In this document: positions 26,594 through 35,926 of the stretch, piece after piece
Layout: every line of letters begins with the position of its first letter
Numbering within the stretch: position 1 is the stretch's first letter
Source of the DNA: G963708235 sp963708235
Lineage (GTDB): Bacteria > Actinomycetota > Acidimicrobiia > Spongiisociales > UBA5794
Length of the DNA stretch: 64,000 nt
Assembly: GCA_963708235.1 (NCBI GenBank)
Contig: OY970200.1
Location: forward strand, 3,286,001-3,350,000
Direction of reading: 5' to 3'
The notes under the pieces: generated by a model
The model's input: the letters and a program-made list of their open reading frames with translations, nothing else
Database searches by the model: none
Told to the model about the DNA's origin: nothing
Made by a program: the position numbers and the translations under genes

Positions 26594-29166
26594 TTGCTGA
26601 AGGCTGGGTGCCGAGACCGCGGCTGTTCGACGTCCTGTCGACAGGCCCGAAGGTGCGTGTGATCGCCGCACCGAGCGGGTTCGGAAAGACGACCCTGCTG
26701 CGAGGTTGGGTCGATGTGGCGGCGACGGAGCATCGAACACTCGTGTGGGTGGCGCTGAGCTCACAGATCTCCTCCCGCCGGGGCTTCTGGCAACTCGTCG
26801 CCACAAGTGCCGCCCGCCGCGGCGACATCGACGCCGACGTCTACCGGGCGTTGACCAGGGCAATCGAGGTACTCGACGACCCGGTGCCGACCATGCAGAG
26901 GTTCTTCGACGGACGCGGGCCGACGCTCCTCGTGCTCGACGCCTACGAACACCTGCGCACCATCACCGACCAGATCGACGACGATCTCGTCCGGCTCGTC
27001 GCCAGCGTCACCGGTCTGGAGCTCGTGGTGACGACGCGTGCCCCCACCCGATTGAGCGGCGACGTGCTGGTGATGCGGGGATTGACACGGGTAATCGACG
27101 AGGCAGACCTTCGTTTCACCGCCGACGAGGTCGAGCAGCTCCTTGCACTGCATGCTCCGCACGCCGTCGACGCTGCCGAACGCATCACCCGGGACACGCA
27201 GGGGTATCCGCTGGGGGTACGGGCCGTGGCGTACGCCTTCGAGCGGCTCGGGAGCATGCCGTCGTTCGAAAGCCGCGCCTGGCAGCGACTCGTCACCGAG
27301 GACCTCAAGTCACAGCTCGCCGACCCGGCACTCGTCGACTTCGTACTCGACACCAGTGTGCCGCCGTACTTCGACGTGGCCCTGGCCCGCGAGCTCACCG
27401 GTGTCGACGACGTCGAGCGGGTGTTGGCGGAGTTGGCGTGGAACGGCTTCGGACGGTGGATCCCCTACACCGACGAGCGTCCCGCCTTCCAGTACGTCGA
27501 TTCGGTGCGTGATGTCCTCGTGGGTCAGCTACGGGCGGGACAACCCAAGCGGTACGAGCGTGCCGCCGGGATCACCGCCGCATCGCTGCACCGCAACGGC
27601 GACGACGACTTCGCTCTCTCCCTGGCAATCGACGCCCGCCAGTACGACCTGGCCTCGAGCATCTGCCGCAGTCTGGTGGTCTCCAATCCCGACATATACA
27701 CAACCGACAAGTTCGAGCGGCACCTGCGTCGGGTACCACGCAGGCTGCTGCCCCGCTACCCCGTGCTCGCCTTCATCCTGGGGATGGTGCACGCCTCGAA
27801 CGCAGCGACGCGGGCAACGGCAACCGAGTACTTCCGGATCGCCGCCGAGCATGCACTCGACCGCATCGGCGAGTTGACACCACGCGAAACGCTCTACCAG
27901 CACATCGGGCGCGAGGTCAGCCTGAGATACCTCGGCCGCACGCAGCAGGCGGGTGCGGCGGCCGCCGCCAGCCTGGAATTCCTCGACTCGATGTCCGTCG
28001 CCGATCGCGACGAACTGAGCGAGTTCCTGGCAATGGCGTTGAGCATCATGGCCTACTCGTTGTTCCAGTCCGGCGATATCGCCCGGGCCGGCATCGTGGT
28101 CGACCAGGCCACCACGTCGGCGGTGACGCCATGGTGGAGAAACTACGCCCTGGGGTTCGCTGCCGGTATCCACGCCCTCAACGGCCGCGGTCCCGAAGCA
28201 CGCGCCGCACTGGCGACAATCGAACCAGATGCCTGGGACCTCGGATACGTGCGACGCGTCCCCCACGCGCTCGGTATCACCGGCCAAGCCACCCTGCTCC
28301 TCGATCGGTTCGACTTTGCCGGTGCGCTCGAGGCGTATGGCTCCGTCGAGTGGCTCCTCGATGTTGCCGAGAGCTGGCCGTTCATCAACTGGGTGATGAT
28401 GCACGCCCGGCTCGGGCTGGGCGAGGCGGGCATCGAGGCGCACCGCATCGAGGAAGCGATCTCGGGGACGCCGCCGAGGCCGGGACTGGGTCCCAATGTC
28501 GCCACTGCCGCCCTGGCGAACACCCTCGCCGTCCTGTGGCTCGCCGACGGCCGTATCGCCAAGGCGCACCCACTCCTGCGGACCAAGACCCCTTTCCCCG
28601 GCCAACTCGCTCCGGGCAGGTTGCTCGCCCAACTTGTCACCGACGATCCCGCACTGGCGGTTCGCAACATCCCGGGCATGCTGGCCGAGCCCGGCCACAC
28701 GGTTCGCTCCGCAGCCGCCGTCGACACACTGGGGGCGGCCGCCGCCCTGCGCGCCGGCAACGACAAGACCGCGGTCGAGCTGCTCGGTCGGGCGGCCTCC
28801 CGATTCCAACTGTATGGGGTGCGGGCCCACCTGATGTACCTCCCCAACGTCGACCTCGACGCCTTGCGCACGCTCGCACAGGCAACGAACAGCTCGGTCT
28901 GCGAGACGTACCTCGCCGGCTGTCCCGTGACCCCGATCAGAACCAACGACGCCGCAGCGGTCCGGCTCACACCCCGCGAGATCGCCGTGCTCAGCACGTG
29001 GGCGCAACACCGGACGAGGGCCGAAGTCGCCAAAGCCCTGTTCGTCTCGGCCAACACGGTGAGAAGCCAGCTTCACAGCGCCTACCGCAAGCTTGGCGTC
29101 ACCACGAAGGACGCCGCCATCCAACGTGCCATCGAGCTCGACCTGTTGCACCGGACCAACAGCTGA
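26590..29166 (+). CDS. LuxR-family (MalT-like) ATPase transcription regulator
   Basis: The protein has 858 residues and its start overlaps the surface-protein stop. The N-terminus is a STAND-type ATPase with Walker A APSGFGKTT (23-31) and Walker B LLVLDAYEH. The middle is a long helical, TPR-like sensor region. The C-terminus is a LuxR helix-turn-helix (LTPREIAVLSTWAQHRTRAE, then NTVRSQLHSAYRKLGV). MalT-type (LAL) regulators bind ATP and an inducer, oligomerise, and activate promoters with direct-repeat sites. Translational coupling to a DUF11 surface protein, plus the matching direct-repeat sites before both DUF11 genes, makes control of that pair plausible (inference). The gene ends at a strong convergent terminator. 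Confidence 0.87.
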   Translation: MIAEGWVPRPRLFDVLSTGPKVRVIAAPSGFGKTTLLRGWVDVAATEHRTLVWVALSSQISSRRGFWQLVATSAARRGDIDADVYRALTRAIEVLDDPVPTMQRFFDGRGPTLLVLDAYEHLRTITDQIDDDLVRLVASVTGLELVVTTRAPTRLSGDVLVMRGLTRVIDEADLRFTADEVEQLLALHAPHAVDAAERITRDTQGYPLGVRAVAYAFERLGSMPSFESRAWQRLVTEDLKSQLADPALVDFVLDTSVPPYFDVALARELTGVDDVERVLAELAWNGFGRWIPYTDERPAFQYVDSVRDVLVGQLRAGQPKRYERAAGITAASLHRNGDDDFALSLAIDARQYDLASSICRSLVVSNPDIYTTDKFERHLRRVPRRLLPRYPVLAFILGMVHASNAATRATATEYFRIAAEHALDRIGELTPRETLYQHIGREVSLRYLGRTQQAGAAAAASLEFLDSMSVADRDELSEFLAMALSIMAYSLFQSGDIARAGIVVDQATTSAVTPWWRNYALGFAAGIHALNGRGPEARAALATIEPDAWDLGYVRRVPHALGITGQATLLLDRFDFAGALEAYGSVEWLLDVAESWPFINWVMMHARLGLGEAGIEAHRIEEAISGTPPRPGLGPNVATAALANTLAVLWLADGRIAKAHPLLRTKTPFPGQLAPGRLLAQLVTDDPALAVRNIPGMLAEPGHTVRSAAAVDTLGAAAALRAGNDKTAVELLGRAASRFQLYGVRAHLMYLPNVDLDALRTLAQATNSSVCETYLAGCPVTPIRTNDAAAVRLTPREIAVLSTWAQHRTRAEVAKALFVSANTVRSQLHSAYRKLGVTTKDAAIQRAIELDLLHRTNS

Positions 29167-29209
29167 CTGCGTGGCGACGCCACCGAATCGACCGTATGCG
29201 AGATCCGGC

Positions 29210-29249
29210 CGTTCTGCGGCGAGGGCCGGAGCTCCCTCGCCGCAGAACG
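29210..29249. terminator. strong hairpin between convergent genes
   Basis: A perfect 16-bp stem (CGTTCTGCGGCGAGGG at 29210-29225 with 29234-29249) encloses an eight-base loop. It lies between the stop of the LuxR gene (29166) and the stop of the convergent DUF11 gene (29296) and can serve both. Confidence 0.85.
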
Positions 29250-29295
29250 ATGAGCCGCCATGGCGGGGGGCCATGGCAACGTTCAGGGCTGTGCG

Positions 29296-32200
29296 TCATT
29301 TGCGCACGTTCCAAAGCGTCACGGTCGGCGGTCGTCGAGGGGGGCCGGTGGCGAAGCGGCTCCACCACACGGTGCCTGTAGCTCCGAGTGTGGGGGCGGG
29401 TCGGCGCCGGCGCCGGGCGCCCAGCAGGGTCACCGCACCGGCGAGAACCATCATGCCGCCGATTCCCAATATGAGCGCGGTGTCGATGCCGGTGCGCGGC
29501 AGGTTGCCGCCAGGCGCCGGCGGCGCCGTGGTCGGCGGCGACGATGCTGGGGGCACCATCCCACAGGCCTGGTCGTCGGCGGTTCCGCCATTGCTGTTGA
29601 CCTCGGCGGTATTCAACAGACCGGTGCCGCTCTCTCCGGGGGCGAGAGTGCAGTCGGCCTGCGCCTCGGTGAGGTCGTCGGCCACGATGACGTTCACCGT
29701 CACGGTATAGACGTGGGTGGCGCCTGCGGCGATCGGTTCGCCGGTGACGACGCCGGTATCGCTCATGCCGTTCCATCCGCCGTTTGCGGCGATCCCGCCG
29801 GGGGTCGTGTTTGCGATCGTCGCATCGACGATCTCGACCCCGGCGCCGTACATGAGGGTGTCGGTCAGGTCGTATTCGCCGTCACCCTCACCGCTGTTGG
29901 TGACGGTGATCGTGTAGGTCGCCGCATGCTGTCCGTTGGCGAGGTCGCTGGGACCGGAGACGAACTGCTTCTCGAGCGTGATCACCGGGAAAGGCGCGCA
30001 CCCGTCGTCCTCGAGGTAGACGTCGCCGCTGGTCACACTGGCGGTGTTGGTGAACCCGGTGCCGTCCTCCGCATCGCCGATCTCACAGTCCGACGCTCCG
30101 GCCGGCACGGCTGGTTCATCGACGCCGGCGCGCACCGTCACCTCGTAGAGATGGGTGTCGCCGCTGCCGATGGGCACGTCGGCGGCGACGATGTCGTCGC
30201 CGGAGCCGTTCCACCCGCCGTTCACCGGGAGTCCACCAGGTGTGGTGCCGGTGATCGCCACCGCGCTGATCGTCGCACCGGCTCCGTAGCGCAAAGTGTC
30301 GGTCAGCGTGTAAGGCACACCAACCCCGTTCCGGCCCACGGTCAATGTGTAGACGACGGTATAGGTACCGTCACCGTTCGGACTCACCGAGACCAGGGAC
30401 TTGTCGAAGGTGGTCTCCGGCTCCGGGAACGGCCTGCAGGTGTCGACGTCGGTCTCTTCCTCGTTGACGGTCATCGTCGCCGTGTTGAACAGACCGGTGC
30501 CGTCGTCGTCGCCGAGTTCACAGTCGGAGTTCTCCAACGTGACCAGGGCGTGGTCGAGCGACACCTCGACGGCCACGACGTATGTGTGCAGCGTCGGTGC
30601 ACCGGCGGCTCCGACGGCGATGGGTTGGTCGGTGACGATCGCCAGGGTGGTCGCCACCGGGTCCCAGGTGCCCGGCGTGGCGATGGTGCCCGGGGCGGTG
30701 TTGATCACGGTCGGGGTGCCTTCGATCGTCACCGCATCGGTGAACCGGAAGTCGTCCACCAGGTCGTAGGTGCTGGCTGCGGCACCGGCGTTGGTCACCT
30801 CGATCGTGTACTCGACGGCGTAGTTTCCGTTGTCGAGTAGCTCGGGCCCTGCGGTGATCGTCTTGGTGTGCGCCGGCTCGGAGATCGGCACGCAGGCGTC
30901 CCGATCGGTGTCGGCGCCGTGGACGGTCATCGTCGCCGTGTTGAAGAGTCCGGTGCCGGACTCGGCCGCCCCCAGTCCGCAGTCGGTGTTCTCGAACGTC
31001 ACCGTTTCGGCGTCCACCGACACCTGAACCGTCACGACGTACGCATGCACCTCGGCGCCGCCGGGTGTGCCGGCGGCGATCGGCTCGTCGTCGACGATCG
31101 CCAGGGTGGTCGTCCCCGGGTCCCAGGTGCCGAGCGTGGCGATGGTGCCGGGCACGGTATTGACCACCGTCGGCGTGCCTTCGATCGTCACCGACACACC
31201 GAACCGGAAGTCGTCGACCAGGTCGTAGACGCCGGCGGCGGCGCCGGCATTGGCCACCTCGATCGTGTACTCCACCTCGTAGCGCCCTGCGCCGATCGGC
31301 GTCGGGCCGTCCGACACCGTCTTGACGTGCCGCGGCTCGGATATCGGCGCACAGTCGTCGTCGTTCTCGACATGGTCGCCGACCGCCAGTGTCGTCGCGT
31401 TGAAGAGACCGGTCCCGGTCTCGCCCGCATCCATGTCGCAGTCGGTGTCCTCGAAGGTCACCGTGTCGGCGTCCACCGAGACGACGACGGAGACGACGTA
31501 GGTGTGGGTGGTCGGGCCGTCCGGGGTGCCGCCGTCGATCGGCTGGCCGGCGACGATGGCGAGTGTCGTCGCCGCCGGGTTCCAGGTGCCCAGCGTGGCG
31601 ATGCCGCCCGGCACGGTGTTGCTCACGGTCGGCGTGCCTTCGATCGTGATGGAGTCACCGAACCGGAAGTCGTCGTCGAGGTCGTATGAGTCGTCGCCGG
31701 CGCCCAGGTTGTGGACGTCGATCGTGTACCCGACGGTGTAGGTGCCGTCGCCGTTCGGGGTCGGGCCGGACGTCAGGTTCTTCTCGTGGACCGTGTACGG
31801 CAGCTCGGCGCAGGCCGCGGCGTCCAGTTCGATGTCATCGACGGTGAGGGTCGCCGTGTTGAGCAGCCCGGTGCCGGTCTCGGTGCCCTCCAGGGTGCAG
31901 TCGGTGCTCCCGAACGCGATCGTTGTGCCGTCGATCGACACGTTGGACGTCACGGTGTACACATGGGTGACGCCGTCGTCGATGGCCACGTCCTCGGCGA
32001 TCGTCAACGTCGCCGTGGGCGGGTCATACGTGTTGACGAGGGTGATCGATCCGTCGCCAGGGTCGACGTTCGCTGCCACCGGATCGCCGTTCAGTGTGAC
32101 GCCGTCTCCGTACTGGAGGATGTCGCTCAGGTGGTATCCCGGTCCGTTCCCGGTGCGGCTGGTGCTGATCGTGAACACGGCGTCGAAGGTGCCGTCGGCG

Positions 32201-35200
32201 TTGCGCACGAGCGAGTCGAGTTCCTTGACGAGCACGTCCTGGTACAACTCGATCATCGCCGAGGTCCGCATCACCAGCACCGTGTTCTCGGCGCGGGCCT
32301 GGGCGCGGTTGACGTACACATCGCCCGGTTCTGCGCCGCTGGTCTCGAGCACCAGCTCGAACTCGAACGTCGTCCCCGGCACCAGCTCTGGGCCGATCAC
32401 CCGGATCGCCGTCACGTCGCTCATGTCGACCGGCGGTGTGGTCGTCCAGCCAACGGTGTTGCCGGTGGGGTCGCCGGCCACACCGTTGGATGTGTCGGCC
32501 GGGTCGTCACTCAGTGTGGCCGGATCGGCGGTGGTGTAGTAGACGGTACCGCCGTCGGGTAGCACGACGGCGCCGACGGCGTAGTCGCCGTTGAATGACG
32601 TCCCGCGGTCGTCGCCGTTGTACGGGAGGATGTCGATGGTGTCGGTGAACGTCTGCGGCTCCGGGTCGAACGACGAGATCGTCACCGTCCATGGCAATGT
32701 CACGGTGCCGCTGTCGTCGGTGACCTGCACCTGCTCATCCGTCGCCATCTTGAGGATGGTTGTGTACCCGTTGGTCGTGGTCGTCACCGTCGCCGTCGCC
32801 GGGGTGGTGCTCCGGTCGTCGTAACTGGCGACAGCGGAGTTGGTGAGTTGGGTGCCGCCGGCGATCCCGGGGATGGGTTCGGCCTGGTACGTCACCGTCT
32901 GCAGTGTGTTGGTCGGGACGTCATCGAGAACCCACCTGAGGACGTACCGACCGTCGACGTCTATCTCCACCGTCGACGGTGGCGGGGTCGCCGATCCGTC
33001 GACATACTCCATGCCCACCGGAAGGGTGTCGACGATCTCGAAACCGTCGACGGTCGGGGGGATGGCACCAGCGCCGTTCGCCGAGTAGGTCAGCGTGAAC
33101 GTCGCCGGCTCACCGGGTCGCACCGTCGGCCGGTCGGCGGACTTCTCGATGGCCGGCGTGGCGCCGATCACGTACAGCACGTCGCGGCCGCTGCCGATGT
33201 ACGGGTAGCGCATGCCGGGTGTGCGTGGACCGGAGCCGTCGGTCGGGTTCAACGTACGGCTGGGGCGAAGCCAGTCGCCGTTGATGGCCCGCTCGCCGAA
33301 TTGCCAGATGTCCTGGCCGATGGGAGCGTCGTCGTTCACCGTCGCCCAGACGTTCATCACCGTGACCGGCCAGCCGGCAACCGACGCAAACGGGTAGCTG
33401 GCCCGCACCGCCTTGACCGTCGACAGGTCACCCGGTTCGGTCGTGGTCCAGCCCCCGGGATCGGTGGCGCAGGTGAAGGCGTTGGGGTCGTAGCCGGCGC
33501 TGGCCGGATCAACCGTGGCGTGCCCACCGACGTAGTACTCGATGGTTGCATCCGGGACAGGCGGGCCGCCCCACGTGTTCCACAGGTACATGCTCTCGTA
33601 CGTGACCCACCTCGGGTCGAGGATGATGCACCGGGAGACGATGTCCGTGGGTGCACGGTCTTCCTGGCCGAGACTGTCGGTGTTGATCATCGCCACCCTG
33701 TAGCCGGGAGACACATAGATCTGGTTGCTCCACCAACTCCCTGCGGGAATCCCCATGGCCTCCGGCCGCCACGCATTCGACCAGCCGCCCAGCGTGATGG
33801 TCTTGTCGGAGCGGTTGTTGTCGGGGTCGTCGACCGCAGTTGCTCCCGACACAGATGTGTACGTGGGTGTGTCCGAGATGAGGGTGATGCTGTTGTTCGC
33901 CGTGGAGGCGATGCGGAACCACACCGAGCCGCTGGCAATTGCCACCTGGTCGGCCGGCAGCAGTTGATTGACGGAGTCGTGCGTCGGCACCTGCGCCAAT
34001 GAGTAGTCGATGCCTGTCAGCGTGAGCTCGAACGTGTCGCCGGCGACATGGCTCAACGTGCACGAACCGACGAACGGTGCCATCTGGTTCGCCGGGTGCG
34101 CCCCGCCCGACCAGGGATGCCCGGACGCCGGGCGGTCGGTGAACGCCGAACATGCGTTGGGTCCGACGGTGACCCCGGCCGCCAAGCCGTCGGTCACGGT
34201 GAGCTCGTAGGTCACCGAGTTCGGACCGGCCTCGCCCCCCTTCTGCAAGAACAACGTCCACTCCAGGTCCACGTCGATGTAGTCGGCGCCGTACGCCCGG
34301 AAATTCGTGGAGGTCTGCCAGGCAATGTCCATCCCGAAAGTGTTGAAGATCGGGATCGGGGGCGGCGTGACGGTGAGACCGGCAATCGATCCGGAGATTG
34401 ACAGTTCGCTCCCCGTCGGCCCATCGGCCGTCACCGGGGTCTGTACCGCCACCGCCGTACCGGCATTGACCGTGCCGAAGTTGCACGTCAGCGTGAGTCC
34501 GTCGGGGGAGATCTCCGACACCGGGGCCACACCGACCGTCAGGCAGGCATCCGGAATGCCCGCAAACCGGCCGTTCCCCACCACGAACGTGGCGGTGACG
34601 TTGTCCACGGGATCGTTGCCGGGCGGGTCGTCGCTGTCGTTGACATTCACGTACCACTGAGCCACGACCGGGTCGCCGGTGGCGATTTCCGGCGGCGGCG
34701 ACACCCAGTGGCCCTCGATCTCGAAGACGGGGGGTCCTGCCAGGGCGAACGGCACGATGGAGTCTTCATCGGACGGTGTCGGAACGGGCTCCGGCTCGAG
34801 CAACGGCTCGGCGTCTGCCGGCGGATCGGGATCGACGTCCTCCGTCGCCGGTTCCGTCGTCGACGTCACCGGTTCGGTGGTGGAGGTGGCGTCGTCCGGT
34901 GGTGTGGTCTCCTCGTCTGCGGCGACCGTTGTGGTCGTCGTCGACGCCTCCGTGGTGGTCGTCGTCGATTCGCCGTGCGGATCGCCGATCGTCGAGTCCG
35001 CCGAGGGCGACGTCGAGGCCGTCGGCTCGTCGGGCGCCGCAACGACCGGCGCCGTGGCAGCCATCATGCTGCCGACGAGCAACAGGCTCGTGATCATCCC
35101 CAAGCGACGGCGGCGCCGGGCCTCGACGCCCCGTCCCACTACCGAGCACTGCTTTCGTCGAGCACCCACCGACTGGGCACTCCCGACACGCCACCGAGAG

Positions 35201-35211
35201 TTGCGACTCAT
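29296..35211 (-). CDS. giant DUF11-repeat surface protein with LPRTG sorting signal
   Basis: From ATG 35211, fixed by the leader conserved with the first DUF11 gene, the protein has 1971 residues. A signal peptide with a basic start ends in a hydrophobic run (MITSLLLVGSMMAATAPVVA). A Thr/Glu/Pro-rich stalk follows (about residues 45-145). A unique Trp/Tyr-rich region spans about 150-700. Several DUF11-type domains come next, the last six being clear tandem repeats with the signature F.V.YT..V.N.G.....Y.L.D...YG. LPRTG lies at residue 1904 (29488-29502), followed by a membrane helix and RRRRR. About 35 further residues after the basic stretch are atypical for sortase substrates. It converges on the LuxR gene and shares its promoter type with the first DUF11 gene, suggesting both are expressed together. 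Confidence 0.87.
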   Translation of the reverse strand: MSRNSRWRVGSAQSVGARRKQCSVVGRGVEARRRRRLGMITSLLLVGSMMAATAPVVAAPDEPTASTSPSADSTIGDPHGESTTTTTEASTTTTTVAADEETTPPDDATSTTEPVTSTTEPATEDVDPDPPADAEPLLEPEPVPTPSDEDSIVPFALAGPPVFEIEGHWVSPPPEIATGDPVVAQWYVNVNDSDDPPGNDPVDNVTATFVVGNGRFAGIPDACLTVGVAPVSEISPDGLTLTCNFGTVNAGTAVAVQTPVTADGPTGSELSISGSIAGLTVTPPPIPIFNTFGMDIAWQTSTNFRAYGADYIDVDLEWTLFLQKGGEAGPNSVTYELTVTDGLAAGVTVGPNACSAFTDRPASGHPWSGGAHPANQMAPFVGSCTLSHVAGDTFELTLTGIDYSLAQVPTHDSVNQLLPADQVAIASGSVWFRIASTANNSITLISDTPTYTSVSGATAVDDPDNNRSDKTITLGGWSNAWRPEAMGIPAGSWWSNQIYVSPGYRVAMINTDSLGQEDRAPTDIVSRCIILDPRWVTYESMYLWNTWGGPPVPDATIEYYVGGHATVDPASAGYDPNAFTCATDPGGWTTTEPGDLSTVKAVRASYPFASVAGWPVTVMNVWATVNDDAPIGQDIWQFGERAINGDWLRPSRTLNPTDGSGPRTPGMRYPYIGSGRDVLYVIGATPAIEKSADRPTVRPGEPATFTLTYSANGAGAIPPTVDGFEIVDTLPVGMEYVDGSATPPPSTVEIDVDGRYVLRWVLDDVPTNTLQTVTYQAEPIPGIAGGTQLTNSAVASYDDRSTTPATATVTTTTNGYTTILKMATDEQVQVTDDSGTVTLPWTVTISSFDPEPQTFTDTIDILPYNGDDRGTSFNGDYAVGAVVLPDGGTVYYTTADPATLSDDPADTSNGVAGDPTGNTVGWTTTPPVDMSDVTAIRVIGPELVPGTTFEFELVLETSGAEPGDVYVNRAQARAENTVLVMRTSAMIELYQDVLVKELDSLVRNADGTFDAVFTISTSRTGNGPGYHLSDILQYGDGVTLNGDPVAANVDPGDGSITLVNTYDPPTATLTIAEDVAIDDGVTHVYTVTSNVSIDGTTIAFGSTDCTLEGTETGTGLLNTATLTVDDIELDAAACAELPYTVHEKNLTSGPTPNGDGTYTVGYTIDVHNLGAGDDSYDLDDDFRFGDSITIEGTPTVSNTVPGGIATLGTWNPAATTLAIVAGQPIDGGTPDGPTTHTYVVSVVVSVDADTVTFEDTDCDMDAGETGTGLFNATTLAVGDHVENDDDCAPISEPRHVKTVSDGPTPIGAGRYEVEYTIEVANAGAAAGVYDLVDDFRFGVSVTIEGTPTVVNTVPGTIATLGTWDPGTTTLAIVDDEPIAAGTPGGAEVHAYVVTVQVSVDAETVTFENTDCGLGAAESGTGLFNTATMTVHGADTDRDACVPISEPAHTKTITAGPELLDNGNYAVEYTIEVTNAGAAASTYDLVDDFRFTDAVTIEGTPTVINTAPGTIATPGTWDPVATTLAIVTDQPIAVGAAGAPTLHTYVVAVEVSLDHALVTLENSDCELGDDDGTGLFNTATMTVNEEETDVDTCRPFPEPETTFDKSLVSVSPNGDGTYTVVYTLTVGRNGVGVPYTLTDTLRYGAGATISAVAITGTTPGGLPVNGGWNGSGDDIVAADVPIGSGDTHLYEVTVRAGVDEPAVPAGASDCEIGDAEDGTGFTNTASVTSGDVYLEDDGCAPFPVITLEKQFVSGPSDLANGQHAATYTITVTNSGEGDGEYDLTDTLMYGAGVEIVDATIANTTPGGIAANGGWNGMSDTGVVTGEPIAAGATHVYTVTVNVIVADDLTEAQADCTLAPGESGTGLLNTAEVNSNGGTADDQACGMVPPASSPPTTAPPAPGGNLPRTGIDTALILGIGGMMVLAGAVTLLGARRRRRPAPTLGATGTVWWSRFATGPPRRPPTVTLWNVRK
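29580..32270 (-). repeat. six tandem DUF11-like repeats within the giant surface gene
   Basis: Repeat units begin near 32245, 31795, 31340, 30885, 30415 and 29985 on the minus strand, about 430-465 bases each. The three from 31795 to 30415 are most alike, sharing DDFRF, VTIEGTPTV.NT.PG.IAT, GTGLFN.T and ISEP, so they are recent duplications. Recombination between units could change protein length. Confidence 0.75.
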
Positions 35212-35231
35212 GAACCGCGTTTCCTTTCGCC
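35209..35231 (-). promoter_or_regulatory. conserved leader and ribosome binding site of the giant surface gene
   Basis: On the minus strand GGCGAAAGGAA and CGGTTC-ATG match the leader of the first DUF11 gene at all but two positions. The AAAGGAA part is the ribosome binding site and supports ATG 35211 as start. Confidence 0.72.
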
Positions 35232-35273
35232 GTTCCCCCTTCGTTTCGTTCCCCCGGCCATGGCGGCCCCGGG

Positions 35274-35337
35274 GTCATAGAAGCAAACAACAGCGTGCGG
35301 ACACGAGGCTGGGCCTCGATTTCACACTCGATTTCAC
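35274..35337 (-). promoter_or_regulatory. tandem operator and promoter of the giant DUF11 gene
   Basis: Read on the minus strand: GTGAAATC (35337-35330), four bases, GTGAAATC (35325-35318), thirteen bases, GTGTCC (35304-35299), nineteen bases, TATGAC (35279-35274). This repeats the layout found at 21985-22048. The start codon is about 63 bases after the -10-like box here, but about 170 bases after it at the first gene, so the conserved part is the promoter block and the leader, not the whole 5' region. Confidence 0.7.
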
Positions 35338-35926
35338 CCCAACGTCGGCGACGGGAGGGGCGGCGCACTCATGCGTCTCGTCGACCTGCTCGGCGGTGGC
35401 GGGGTGGGTCGCGGAGCGTTCTTCAGACTCGCCGCAGCCTCGGCGCACCCATCGCCGCAGAGCAGCAGCGGCCGGGCACAGATCGGAGCTGATCGGGTTC
35501 CGCGCTGGCTGCTGGAATGTTCCGACCGACTCGAGGACTATGTCCGAGGTGGCCTGCGAAGTGCTCGGCGGGAACGGTGGGCATCACGACGGTTCGGCTC
35601 GCGTGTCCTGGGTGTGCCGAAGCCTGAGCCGGTGAAGGTCGGTGTCGGCCGCGATCTCAGGATTCGGTCATCGCCGCACTGTCGGCGACGGTGTCTTGCA
35701 GTGTGCAGGGAGGGCCGCACCACGGAGAACAACTATTCCGGCAGTTTCGATCGAGCCGAAGCGCGAAGACGCGCACAACCGGACAGCGGGGGGATCTGAT
35801 CGAAGAGCGGGGGCGGAGCGGTCCGCTGAGAAATGTTCCCGCCCCGATGGCGGGTCGTCGATCAACGCGCCACAATGCGAATACGCCGAGCGTACGACGT
35901 TGGGCACCGGAAGAGAGCGGACGTGC
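35338..35926. other. intergenic region before the MFS gene
   Basis: About 590 bases without a convincing gene. A plus-strand frame at 35371-35799 is Arg/Ser-rich with no domain and no ribosome binding site. The MFS promoter must lie here, but no clear hexamers were found. No repeats or strong hairpins were seen. Confidence 0.45.

Noticed and set aside
35371..35799. 142-codon plus-strand frame upstream of the MFS gene
   Set aside because: Arg/Ser-rich composition, no start signal and no domain.
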